Assembly (NCBI RefSeq): GCF_000786105.1
Contig: NZ_JTEV01000011.1
Coordinates: forward strand, 62,001-126,000
DNA: 64,000 nt
From: Bdellovibrio sp. ArHS
GTDB taxonomy: Bacteria > Bdellovibrionota > Bdellovibrionia > Bdellovibrionales > Bdellovibrionaceae
Direction of reading: 5' to 3'
Of the stretch, positions 48,781 through 56,574 are shown one piece after another (within the stretch, counting starts at the first letter, position 1; each line of letters opens with the position of its first letter). Both the position numbers and the translations under genes were made by a program. Below the pieces are notes generated by a model that saw only the letters and a program-made list of their open reading frames with translations, made no database searches and was not told the origin of the DNA.

Positions 48781-49641
48781 ATGAAAACGCAAGGCAAAGT
48801 TTGGATCATTTACGACGCTGAAACAAAAAAGCAGACAAAACCGATGTCTGTCGTTCAGGCGCAGGTCACTTTGCTCTCTTTAGATGCCTCGACTCACCAC
48901 AAGTATTTTCTTTGGACACCCGGCTGGGATGAATGGATCAGTGTTAAGGAATTCCTGACTTCCGATCAGAAATACTTCGTCTTGGCTCAGCCACCGCGCC
49001 CCAAAGAGCCGACCTTCAATACCAATAGTTCAACTCCTGTTCCCGATGATACGCTCACAGCGACACACAATGCGCCTCCTACCACGGCGTCAGCGGACAG
49101 CCCTTATACGCAAGTCGTCGTTGGGGAAGCTCCCCTCAAACAGCAGGAGTTTGGCGGTTATCATCATCAAGATTTCAATGGTGATGAATTGGATCTAAAA
49201 AAGATTGCGAAGATTAAGCCTGATTCTACAAAGAAGAAGATCGAGCCTCAGCAGCCCCCGGCTCAGGCGACCAAAGCCGAACCGAGTGGTGCAGATCGCC
49301 GCAGAGATCCTCGTCACAACTTTAAAATTGAAGTCGTTCTGGTTTCTAAAATTCGTTCCTTCCGCACTTACTCCAAGAATATTTCCTTAAGTGGCACAAT
49401 GTTAGAGGACGAGATTCCTCGAGATTTTTTGAACAAACCTTTCGATCTTATTATCGTGAATCCGTTTGATCCAGACCCCTCAAAGGCTCGACTGCTCTTC
49501 CGCGCAAAAATCGTGGGAGACATGACAGACCCCCGTCGTCTGATGTTCATCGAGCAAGATGTCGCTATGACATTGCGCCTGGATGCTCTTCTAAAAGCCT
49601 ACGTCATCTACCAAGACCAAGTTCGCAAGTCTGCCGGCTAA
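48781..49641 (+). CDS. PilZ-domain protein with N-terminal GYF-like domain
   Basis: A 286-residue cytoplasmic protein. Residues 1-65 (VWIIYDAETKKQTKPMSVVQ, then KYFLWTPGWDEWISVKEFL) resemble the GYF_2-type domain that binds short peptides. A Pro/Thr/Ala-rich linker follows. Residues about 170-285 are a PilZ domain that binds c-di-GMP: ADRRRDPRHNF carries the RxxxR motif and NISLSGTMLED the second motif. The likely role is to convert a c-di-GMP signal into control of motility or another process. A diguanylate cyclase gene lies 8 kb away. The ATG follows GGGGAGTCT by one base. A hairpin at 49700 follows the gene. Confidence 0.85.
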   Translation: MKTQGKVWIIYDAETKKQTKPMSVVQAQVTLLSLDASTHHKYFLWTPGWDEWISVKEFLTSDQKYFVLAQPPRPKEPTFNTNSSTPVPDDTLTATHNAPPTTASADSPYTQVVVGEAPLKQQEFGGYHHQDFNGDELDLKKIAKIKPDSTKKKIEPQQPPAQATKAEPSGADRRRDPRHNFKIEVVLVSKIRSFRTYSKNISLSGTMLEDEIPRDFLNKPFDLIIVNPFDPDPSKARLLFRAKIVGDMTDPRRLMFIEQDVAMTLRLDALLKAYVIYQDQVRKSAG

Positions 49642-49689
49642 CCGGCGCCCCAGCTCGCCAAAGCTTAGGACTCTTTCTTGAACATCGAT

Positions 49690-49727
49690 AAAATAAAAAA
49701 TGGGCAGAAGATTTCTCTTCTACCCAT
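49690..49727 (-). terminator. Terminator for the protease operon, also near the PilZ gene end
   Basis: ATGGGCAGAAGA (49700-49711), loop TTTC, TCTTCTACCCAT (49716-49727), one mismatch. On the minus strand it is followed by a T-rich tract (TTTTTTATTTTATCG). It lies 240 bases past the protease stop codon. The gene-free interval 49642-49967 shows nothing else I can support. Confidence 0.7.
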
Positions 49728-49967
49728 TCGTGAAAGTTATTTGCAGGTGGTCGAAACGTTCAAGGTGGCTGCAAAAGTTATTTACAATATCCAAAATACT
49801 TCTCGGTTTTTTGCCTCAAAAATCAACGGGACTTCGGCCAAGTTTTTGTCGCATATAAAAATTCAGTTTTATGACAATTTCGCCACCGAAAGCAGGTCAC
49901 GCTCCTTAACATCGCGCCGATATTTTTTTTGATTAGAACGTACGCTATAAGATGTCAGGATCAACGT

Positions 49968-51671
49968 TTAATAGCTGCCCGTGAAATTGATTTTCCATTG
50001 GGTGAGTGTTCCGGTATTGCCACTTTTACCATCGACAACTTTAAGTGTCCACGCGCCCTGGGTTTGCTCTTGATAAAATGCATTGGTCAGAAAAACTTCA
50101 CCTTGAAAGTTGCCTAAACCGCTTAAGGAGTTGCGCATATTCACTAGAATACTTTTCTTCGTCGACGGCGAAATCAGCTCTAATGCCAGCTCCGACACGT
50201 CGGCGTGAGTGACCCACGCCTGAATCTGCACGGATTCAATTTTTAGATTGTCATTGACGATGATGACACTTGTGCCTCCAGCCGAGCTATTGTCCGGAAC
50301 ACCAATCGTAACAGCTCCTGAACTATGCGCCCAACCCGTTTCCGTAAAAGCTCCGAAAGGCGAAACATAGTTTTTTGCCATCGCCACTGCCGCGTCCACA
50401 TCCACCTTGCCGAAACCGTACCAGTTATGGAATTTGAACCCGGCCGCGTTTTCAATCCACGTTTGTTCCCAGGCATAACCTGAAGGAATGCTATCACCCA
50501 AAGGCTGAGGAATACTGCCTGTTGTGATATAGTTCACAGGAACGGCCGTCTTCGCCAATATGTACTTCACGTCTCTCCAGGTTAAAGCGGGATTTGCTTC
50601 CAAAATCAGTGCGATAGCCCCCGTCAACACAGGCGTCGCCGCCGATGTGCCATTGAAAGTGACCGAGTAGCTACAAGCCGAGTTGCCATTGGCTCCACGC
50701 TCAAAAGGAACATCACTGGTCACATTCGAAGCCGAAAAACCTTTCGAGCAGCCCGTGCGATCCGTAGTCACCATGGCCGGAGAATCATCGCCAAACTCAC
50801 CCCCAAAAGACGAGATCCAAATGTTGGACCCGGGAGAAGAATAGCTGGCAGCGTATCCTTGCGCGTTCAATGCCGACACGATGATCGTATATGGAGTGCT
50901 GTTATCAGAATCAAAATTCGCATTACCCACGCAGTATTGCGTCGATGAGCCCCGGCACTTCACAAAGAAGTCATTCCCCGCCGCCTTCACAATCAAAGAT
51001 CCTTTACCTGAACGACCGGTTGTTGCTTTTGATTTTAGCTTCGCCTGAAAATTTGCCGACGGTGTATTGAGTACATTTTGCGAAGCCCCCCAACTCATAT
51101 TGAACAGATCAAAATTTCCATCGGCCTGACTGACAAGAACGGCGTCACTATAGGGCGCCAATGATGACAGAAAATTCGCCGAAGCAATTCCTGCCTTGAA
51201 CGCGACACCCTTGGTCCCCACACCGTTAGAGGCCACTGCCGCAATCAATCCCGCCACCGCCGTCCCATGATTGTCATCGGCCGTCTTAGGAGCAGCCGCA
51301 CTCGAAGTCCAAGGAGACGACAAGGTGTAGTCCTTTGAACCACTAGTTAAGAAATTTTTCTTCAAGTCTTCGTGAATGTCTTCGACCCCGTCATCAGAAA
51401 TCAGAATACTAATGCCGTTTCCAGAAAGACCGCTTTCCCAAGTTTGCAACAGATTAAGATCGTTGCCCGCTTCTCCCGCCTCAGAAGCAAAAACCTTTTG
51501 GGCGGTGTTACTGATATGCCAGGCCATTTCCAAAAAGGGGTCCACGCCGGACTTATCAGGTTCCGCCGCTTTAAACGCGCTTTCAGCACAATTAGTAAAG
51601 AACAGCCCCGTCAGGCAACTTGCCGCAAAAACAGCAATTAAGATGCGGGTTCTTCGACTAATTCTTTTCAT
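49968..51671 (-). CDS. S8-family serine protease with P-domain (kexin-like)
   Basis: A 567-residue exported protease. The N-terminal signal ends at FFTNCAES; Cys28 may be lipidated, although the residue before it (Asn) is unusual. The subtilisin catalytic domain (about 70-385) has Asp93 in ILISDDGVED, His135 in DNHGTAVAG, Asn233 in KAAGND, and Ser343 in FNGTSAATP: all present, so active. Residues about 420-567 resemble a proprotein-convertase P-domain (beta-sandwich), typical of kexin-like proteases, ending with TQGAWTLKVVDGKSGNTGTL, as in that family. It lacks its own prodomain; the overlapping upstream gene encodes one separately. Its ATG overlaps that gene by 14 bases, with a weak ribosome site, so translation is probably coupled. 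Confidence 0.93.
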   Translation of the reverse strand: MKRISRRTRILIAVFAASCLTGLFFTNCAESAFKAAEPDKSGVDPFLEMAWHISNTAQKVFASEAGEAGNDLNLLQTWESGLSGNGISILISDDGVEDIHEDLKKNFLTSGSKDYTLSSPWTSSAAAPKTADDNHGTAVAGLIAAVASNGVGTKGVAFKAGIASANFLSSLAPYSDAVLVSQADGNFDLFNMSWGASQNVLNTPSANFQAKLKSKATTGRSGKGSLIVKAAGNDFFVKCRGSSTQYCVGNANFDSDNSTPYTIIVSALNAQGYAASYSSPGSNIWISSFGGEFGDDSPAMVTTDRTGCSKGFSASNVTSDVPFERGANGNSACSYSVTFNGTSAATPVLTGAIALILEANPALTWRDVKYILAKTAVPVNYITTGSIPQPLGDSIPSGYAWEQTWIENAAGFKFHNWYGFGKVDVDAAVAMAKNYVSPFGAFTETGWAHSSGAVTIGVPDNSSAGGTSVIIVNDNLKIESVQIQAWVTHADVSELALELISPSTKKSILVNMRNSLSGLGNFQGEVFLTNAFYQEQTQGAWTLKVVDGKSGNTGTLTQWKINFTGSY

Positions 51672-52392
51672 AGTTTCTACTTAAAATTTCCATCTGCGCA
51701 GATTCAACAGAAGGGTCTGTTTTTAGAAGATCTTGAACGGCCTTTAAATCAAAAGGTTCCTGAGGTGAAGTGACGTAGTAAGTACGAATATCCGGAAAAG
51801 AATTTACGACTTTTAATCCCAAGGTTTGCGTTAAGACTTCTGCAGAAACCCCTTCTTTCAGAACCACAGAGAACAATCCCGTCACTACGCCCGCAACGCC
51901 CAAACGAGCGTCATAAACCACGAAAGGCTCTGAAGAAGAAAAACTACTGGGATCACTTGCGGACTCTTTCACTAGATAAAATCCAGTGAGTTCGCCAACC
52001 ACTGCTTGCCCAGGGCGGCCCGTATTTTTGGGAATCGCCTTTACACCATTCCATATTTTCCAATTCGTATCGACGAATAAGGAAGAGTCTAAGAACTCTG
52101 CTTCTTGAATATTCAGTTGCGCAGTTGTGCGCTCAGACTTTGGCAACCGCAAAGACCGTGGACGCATTTGTGTGGGTTGCTGATTCGATGCAATCTCTGT
52201 CGTCTGAGTATTTTCAGAAATGGCTGAAGGACTTAAAGTCCCCTCATCGTCGTCCCTGTTCGTCAAAGTCGATGTTTGCGATGCAGACGTGGCACTTGAG
52301 AGTGGGGACGCCGATTCATCTTTATTTATAAAATAAAGAACAGCTCCCACAAGGACTAACAGTAAAATTACTACGGATAACCGACGTGCCAT
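51658..52392 (-). CDS. Membrane-anchored prodomain-like protein of the S8 protease
   Basis: A 244-residue protein with a single N-terminal hydrophobic helix (MARRLSVVILLLVLVGAVLY), which could be an anchor or signal. A Ser/Thr/Gln-rich linker (25-85) follows. Residues about 165-244 resemble the inhibitor_I9/fervidolysin-type prodomain of subtilases: GVVTGLFSVVLKEGVSAEVL, GLKVVNSFPDIRTYYV and LLKTDPSVESAQME have the beta-alpha-beta pattern and the final Val-Glu-x-x of such folds. The adjacent overlapping gene encodes an S8 protease that has no prodomain of its own. So this may be a chaperone or inhibitor acting in trans. AGGAAG precedes its ATG. Confidence 0.65.
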   Translation of the reverse strand: MARRLSVVILLLVLVGAVLYFINKDESASPLSSATSASQTSTLTNRDDDEGTLSPSAISENTQTTEIASNQQPTQMRPRSLRLPKSERTTAQLNIQEAEFLDSSLFVDTNWKIWNGVKAIPKNTGRPGQAVVGELTGFYLVKESASDPSSFSSSEPFVVYDARLGVAGVVTGLFSVVLKEGVSAEVLTQTLGLKVVNSFPDIRTYYVTSPQEPFDLKAVQDLLKTDPSVESAQMEILSRNYEKN

Positions 52393-52469
52393 GAGCTTCC
52401 TATTTTAGCTTGTTTAACAATAGGATGCTCACTATTTTCGGTCAGGACTATTGAGAAATTATGGAGCTG

Positions 52470-52504
52470 GCCTTAGGGTCTCGATCTGAGACAAGACCTA
52501 AGGC
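52470..52504. repeat. Nested perfect inverted repeats
   Basis: GCCTTAGG (52470-52477) pairs with CCTAAGGC (52497-52504); inside it GTCTC (52478-52482) pairs with GAGAC (52488-52492). It lies between the response-regulator gene (ends 52518) and the next minus-strand gene (starts 52392). No T-run follows on either strand, so it may be a terminator that needs Rho, or a protein-binding site. Confidence 0.5.
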
Positions 52505-52517
52505 TAAAACTGGGTAA

Positions 52518-53015
52518 CTATTCGTTCAACTTAAGAAGAGTTTGAACCGTCTTCTTCAATTTTTCGACATCGAAGGGCTTTTTAATATAATCGTCAGCGC
52601 CGATTTCAAAAGCCTTTTTCATGTCGTCTTCAGAGGCTTTGCCAGACACAAATACCAAAGGAATTTTCTTCAGGTCACGGTGGTCTTTCAGAAGCTGGGC
52701 AAGCTCAAAACCGTTCACCCAGGGAAGGCCGACGTCCATCAGAATCAAATCCACCGGATGATCATCCAAAGCCGTGGAAAGCTCGGTCGCGTCCGCTGCC
52801 AACTTGGTGACATAGCCTTCGGTTTCAAGAATTCTTTTCATCGCCAATCGCATTGTTTCGTCGTCTTCAATGACCAAGATAACTTTGGGATCGAGCTTCT
52901 TCTTCGCTTCACGAAACTGATCTAAAGAGACAACGTCCTGACTCGCGATGCGCGCCTTCGTCATCTTCTCGATCTTATCAACTAAATCTTTCGTGTTGAT
53001 TCTTTTATCCTTCAT
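52518..53015 (-). CDS. Single-domain response regulator with basic N-terminal extension
   Basis: A 165-residue protein. ATG 53015 with AAGGAAGAT just before it is the start; a longer reading overlaps the trxB gene and lacks a site. The receiver domain (about 44-165) has the acidic pocket VILVIEDDETM, phosphoacceptor Asp94 in LILMDVGLPWVNG, Ser/Thr at VFVSGKASED and Lys146 in DDYIKKPF. The first 40 residues form a charged helix (IEKMTKARIASQDVVSLDQF) of unknown role, not a standard output domain. It begins 7 bases after the trxB stop, so they are probably cotranscribed. No cognate kinase is next to it. Confidence 0.87.
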   Translation of the reverse strand: MKDKRINTKDLVDKIEKMTKARIASQDVVSLDQFREAKKKLDPKVILVIEDDETMRLAMKRILETEGYVTKLAADATELSTALDDHPVDLILMDVGLPWVNGFELAQLLKDHRDLKKIPLVFVSGKASEDDMKKAFEIGADDYIKKPFDVEKLKKTVQTLLKLNE

Positions 53016-53022
53016 ATCTTCC

Positions 53023-53967
53023 TTAGTGAGAACCTTGCGCTTCCAACCATCTTTCCGCGTCAATCGCGGCCATACAACCAGTGCCGGCAGCTGTGATTGC
53101 CTGGCGGTATACATGATCTTGCACGTCTCCTGCCGCAAAAACACCTGGAATATTAGTATAGGTCGTGTTGGGCTGGGTAATCAAATACCCTGTCTCATTC
53201 ATATCCAAAACACCTTTAAACAGGTCTGTATTCGGCTTATGGCCAATGGCCAGGAAAAGACCGGTGATCCCAAGATCTTTAACTTCTTCTGAATTCACGT
53301 TTTTGATTTTTGCTCCGGTCATGCTTTTGCCATCGCCTAAAACCTCAACGACTTCTGTATTCCAAAGCACTTCAATCTTTGGATTCTTCATCACTCGTTC
53401 CGCCATGATTTTTGAAGCACGGAAATGGTCACGTCGATGGATGACATAAACTTTCGAAGCAAAACGAGTCAGGAAGGTCGCCTCTTCCATTGCCGTATCA
53501 CCGCCACCGATCACGCCAATTTCTTGATTGCGGAAGAAGGCTCCGTCACAAGTTGCGCAAGCTGAAACACCGCGATTGGCATATTGTTTTTCAGAAGGCA
53601 GGCCTAAATACTTTGCGCTGGCCCCGGTGGAAATAATGATGGATTTAGCCAAATAAAGCTTATCACCAATCCACACTTTGAAAGGACGTTGGGAAAAATC
53701 CACCTTTGTTACATTGCGAGTGATGAAACGAGTTCCAAATCTTTCGGCTTGTTTACGCATGACAGAGATAAGATCCGGACCTGTAATACCGTGTTCAAAG
53801 CCAGGGAAGTTTTCAACTTCAGTCGTTGTCATCAACTGGCCCCCTGCTTCTTCGCCCTCAATCATCAAAGGCTCTAAATTCGCGCGAGAAGTATAGATAG
53901 CCGATGTCAGACCTGCAGGGCCGGAACCGATAATAATCACATTTTCAATTTTCGTATCTTGAGTCAT
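53023..53967 (-). CDS. trxB: Thioredoxin reductase
   Basis: A 314-residue FAD enzyme that reduces thioredoxin with NADPH. The FAD-binding segment is IIIGSGPAGLTSAIY, the redox-active disulfide CATC (137-140) lies in SACATCDGAFF, the NADPH site is IGGGDTAMEEATFL, and the C-terminal FAD segment is VFAAGDVQDHVYRQ. Length and motif order are typical of low-molecular-weight TrxB. A small receiver gene follows. It is divergent from the ferredoxin gene, which has a candidate promoter in the 106-base gap. Confidence 0.96.
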   Translation of the reverse strand: MTQDTKIENVIIIGSGPAGLTSAIYTSRANLEPLMIEGEEAGGQLMTTTEVENFPGFEHGITGPDLISVMRKQAERFGTRFITRNVTKVDFSQRPFKVWIGDKLYLAKSIIISTGASAKYLGLPSEKQYANRGVSACATCDGAFFRNQEIGVIGGGDTAMEEATFLTRFASKVYVIHRRDHFRASKIMAERVMKNPKIEVLWNTEVVEVLGDGKSMTGAKIKNVNSEEVKDLGITGLFLAIGHKPNTDLFKGVLDMNETGYLITQPNTTYTNIPGVFAAGDVQDHVYRQAITAAGTGCMAAIDAERWLEAQGSH

Positions 53968-54038
53968 AGAAACCTCACAAATAGGGGACCAAATTACGCT
54001 CCTAGGCTACCACAAACGTGTTTGTTTTCATTACTTCT

Positions 54039-54068
54039 TTGCACGTTTTGGACTGCGTCAGCTACAAT
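54039..54068 (+). promoter_or_regulatory. Sigma-70-type promoter ending six bases before the ferredoxin ATG
   Basis: TTGCAC (54039-54044), 18 bases, TACAAT (54063-54068). The predicted start coincides with the ATG at 54074, so the message would have no leader. No ribosome site is visible before this ATG, which agrees. Confidence 0.55.
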
Positions 54069-54073
54069 ATGCC

Positions 54074-54361
54074 ATGCCTTTGATTTCGTTTAAAAAAAAT
54101 CGCGCGGCTTTGACGGTGCCCACCGGCGCAAATCTGATGAAGTCTCTTCTTGATGCAGGCCTCCCCGTAGCCTCTAGTTGTGATGGCGACGGCGTTTGCG
54201 CGAAGTGCAAAATCGTGATTGTCGCTGGGAAAGAAAATCTGACGCCTGAAAATGAAATCGAAGCCTTCTTACGCGAAACCAAAGATCTGCCTTCCGACGT
54301 TCGCATCAGCTGTCAAACTCAAGTTCTTGGCGATATCACTGTGGACGCCACATATTGGTGA
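54074..54361 (+). CDS. 2Fe-2S ferredoxin
   Basis: A 95-residue plant-type ferredoxin carrying one [2Fe-2S] cluster. The ligands are three cysteines in SSCDGDGVCAKC (C-x5-C-x2-C) and a fourth in RISCQTQV near the C-terminus, the standard pattern. It is an electron carrier in the cytoplasm. It is divergent from trxB, and a TTGCAC-18-TACAAT promoter places the transcript start at its ATG, hinting at leaderless translation. Its stop abuts the stop of the convergent gene with no base between. The reductase partner is not in the window. Confidence 0.92.
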   Translation: MPLISFKKNRAALTVPTGANLMKSLLDAGLPVASSCDGDGVCAKCKIVIVAGKENLTPENEIEAFLRETKDLPSDVRISCQTQVLGDITVDATYW

Positions 54362-54670
54362 TTAAAGACCTTTGCCTTTAAAGGGAATCCCCGGAGACAC
54401 AGACTCTTCTTCGGGTCGATCCCAGCCGATCGGTGTTGCGATCTGTGCGGGACATTGGCCACGACCTAGCTGAATAAAAGAAAGCCCGGCCTTTCCCCCG
54501 TGGGGTCTTTCGGTCTTACACAAAGAAAGATTCCCTCGCAGGACCGTCATGGACTCACTAGGCGCGATAAACTGTTCTGAATCACGCTCTGGGAGAATAG
54601 CCGCAAAGACAGTGTCAATGACAGCCATGAACATCAGGATTGATAGGATCAAACCAAGCACAAGCCTCAT
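54362..54670 (-). CDS. Small secreted protein, unknown function
   Basis: A 102-residue product with an N-terminal signal (MRLVLGLILSILMFMAVIDT, cleaved near VFAA). The start has a strong GGGAGG site. The mature region contains two cysteines in LSLCKTERPHGGKAG and GRGQCPAQI and a Gly/Pro-rich end (PIGWDRPEEESVSPGIPFKG). The two cysteines can form a disulfide. No family is recognised. It directly abuts the ferredoxin gene on the other strand, so both ends share whatever terminator exists; I see none. Confidence 0.6.
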   Translation of the reverse strand: MRLVLGLILSILMFMAVIDTVFAAILPERDSEQFIAPSESMTVLRGNLSLCKTERPHGGKAGLSFIQLGRGQCPAQIATPIGWDRPEEESVSPGIPFKGKGL

Positions 54671-54801
54671 ATCCTCCCCCTTTTTTTTAGATTATTATAA
54701 GCCACATTGTGGCTCCTCAGGACAAAATGCCATTTGACGCAGGACCTTGAGTTACAAACTGAACAACTGACAGACATTCTTGACCGCGATAGCCTAACTC
54801 T

Positions 54802-55875
54802 ATGAACGGACGTATTCATATCTATCGGGTGTTCGATATTGGCAAAGACGTAAATCTTGAGGGCGTACAACGCACTTTCGAGATGTCATCATCAGCCCAA
54901 CGCTTTCGTTTGAATCGCACCTCTAAGGCGATGATCATCAATCAACCACCTCTTTCTTTGGCGATTGAAAACTCCAAGTACAATGCTCTAGGACACCCCT
55001 TGGACCTGGAAGTCACAGCTAAGATCTGGCACTTTGGCGCCGTTTCACTGACCCTGTCCTTTGTAATTCCTAAGGGCCTGAGCTGGGACAAGCTCATTGC
55101 TCTAGGAAACTTTCTGGAAAATGATTCTAATCTGCACGACCTGGCAAAAAAAAGAATCGAACAGATCGTCGCGGGACTGGGTCGACCTGTTTCTTCGGTG
55201 ACATGGGAAACCTACGAAGATTATGCCTGCTACTTCTTTCAAAGCCTTGAAGGTTGTGAAAAAAACGCGATGGAAGTCTTCAACCGATATGATGTCTTCC
55301 GCCTGATTCTTTCCGAGAACAACGAAACTCTTTCCGATCAAATTAAAAAAACCATTCTAGAAAGTACTTTTCAATACAGCCAGGATGACCTGGCGGTGAT
55401 TGATTGGAACTCGGCGCTGATCATAGAGCCTTCAGGGTCCACTGATATTGTCGATGTTATCGAGTTTTCTTTATGTCAGCTTTTAGAGATGCGCTACTAT
55501 GATGACTTACTGGATGAGCGCCTGACTTATCTATATTCGTCCCTTGAAAAAAAGCGTTTTAGTATATTCCAGAATCACTATTCGCGTCTGTCGCGTGAAG
55601 CGGCCCAGATTTATCTGGATATTTCAGATACCGTGGAAAGTGTTGAAAATACAATGAAAGTGGTCGGAGATTTTTATCTCGCAAAGATCTTCCGCGCCGC
55701 CTCGCAAAGATTGCGCTTTAAAGATTGGCGCGACAGTGTGGATCAAAAACTTTCGAACTTGGCTCAGGTCTCAAGACTTTTTGTCGGCGAAGCCAACGAA
55801 AAACGAAACCAACTTCTAGAGATCATCATCATCTTTCTGATCGCTATCGAAGTGGTTCCGCTATTCTTTAAGTGA
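54802..55875 (+). CDS. RMND1/DUF155-like protein with C-terminal membrane helix
   Basis: A 357-residue protein. No signal peptide. The region from about 95 to 340 is helical with DWNSALIIEPSGSTDIVDVI, CQLLEMRYYDDLLDERLTYL and a coiled-coil part (RLSREAAQIYLDISDTVESV), then a single hydrophobic helix at the end (LLEIIIIFLIAIEVVPLFF). This order (strand-rich start, helical core, long coiled coil and C-terminal membrane helix) resembles the RMND1/Sad1-interacting DUF155 group. The match is general, so I keep it as a possibility. It is probably an inner-membrane protein facing the cytoplasm. Its stop abuts the trmB gene end. Confidence 0.6.
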   Translation: MNGRIHIYRVFDIGKDVNLEGVQRTFEMSSSAQRFRLNRTSKAMIINQPPLSLAIENSKYNALGHPLDLEVTAKIWHFGAVSLTLSFVIPKGLSWDKLIALGNFLENDSNLHDLAKKRIEQIVAGLGRPVSSVTWETYEDYACYFFQSLEGCEKNAMEVFNRYDVFRLILSENNETLSDQIKKTILESTFQYSQDDLAVIDWNSALIIEPSGSTDIVDVIEFSLCQLLEMRYYDDLLDERLTYLYSSLEKKRFSIFQNHYSRLSREAAQIYLDISDTVESVENTMKVVGDFYLAKIFRAASQRLRFKDWRDSVDQKLSNLAQVSRLFVGEANEKRNQLLEIIIIFLIAIEVVPLFFK

Positions 55876-56574
55876 TTAAACTTTCTGCAGACGCACGAAG
55901 TTGATCTTGATCCCCTCGCGCAAAAAGATTTTTTCGAAAGCCGTTTCGAAATTTTGATCTTTCATCTCTGAGTTATGCAAATCTTGAGTCTCAAAAATGA
56001 TCTTGTAAGAGGACTGGCGAATTTCATCCATGGCCCACAAAAAATAGGTCAAAGAATCCGTTTTAAAATTGATAAAGGAGCCTGGCTTTTGCAAACGATG
56101 TAAAACGTCCAGATTCTGCTTACAGACAAAACGATTTTTGGGCTTCTTCGGCGAAGTCCAAGGGTCTGGAAAATGGATATAGACGTCATCGATTTCGCCT
56201 TCTGAAAAAAGTTCGTCGATATTGAAGGCATGGTAACGACAGATCGCCGCATTCTTACAACCCGCGCTTACTGCTCGACGAATTGATTGTACCAGAGGTT
56301 TGTACTTAAGCTCTAAACCCACCAATAGGCGCTGTGGATGAGTTTTGGCGTGATGGGCAAAGTAAGTACCGTTTCCAGTGCCGACCTCGACATCCATCGG
56401 CAAAGTCGGCTCAGCTTTGAAAACGTCCGAACGCCACAGACCCTTATTCAATGGCGCACGAAGCTCATCAAAAGCCACCTGAGCGTATTCGCCATTTAAG
56501 GCCAAAGTATACGCATTTTGGTTTGGTAAATCTTTAGTGATATTAATTCTTCTACGTGGAACCGGACTTGTCAT
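55876..56574 (-). CDS. trmB: tRNA (guanine-N7)-methyltransferase
   Basis: A 232-residue enzyme that methylates G46 of tRNA with SAM. Motif I is DVEVGTGNGTYFAHHAKTHP, then VGLELKYKPLVQSIRRA, and the family-specific VYIHFPDPWTSPKKPKNRFV segment with the catalytic Asp. The ATG 56574 with AAGGGG five bases before it is the preferred start, overlapping the transporter gene by 23 bases; a longer reading from 56604 has no site. The overlap makes it likely that both genes are cotranscribed. Confidence 0.94.
   Translation of the reverse strand: MTSPVPRRRINITKDLPNQNAYTLALNGEYAQVAFDELRAPLNKGLWRSDVFKAEPTLPMDVEVGTGNGTYFAHHAKTHPQRLLVGLELKYKPLVQSIRRAVSAGCKNAAICRYHAFNIDELFSEGEIDDVYIHFPDPWTSPKKPKNRFVCKQNLDVLHRLQKPGSFINFKTDSLTYFLWAMDEIRQSSYKIIFETQDLHNSEMKDQNFETAFEKIFLREGIKINFVRLQKV

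Noticed and set aside
49678-49932. An 84-codon plus-strand reading frame after the PilZ gene
   Set aside because: It contains the terminator hairpin at 49700-49727, has no ribosome site, and its composition is not protein-like.
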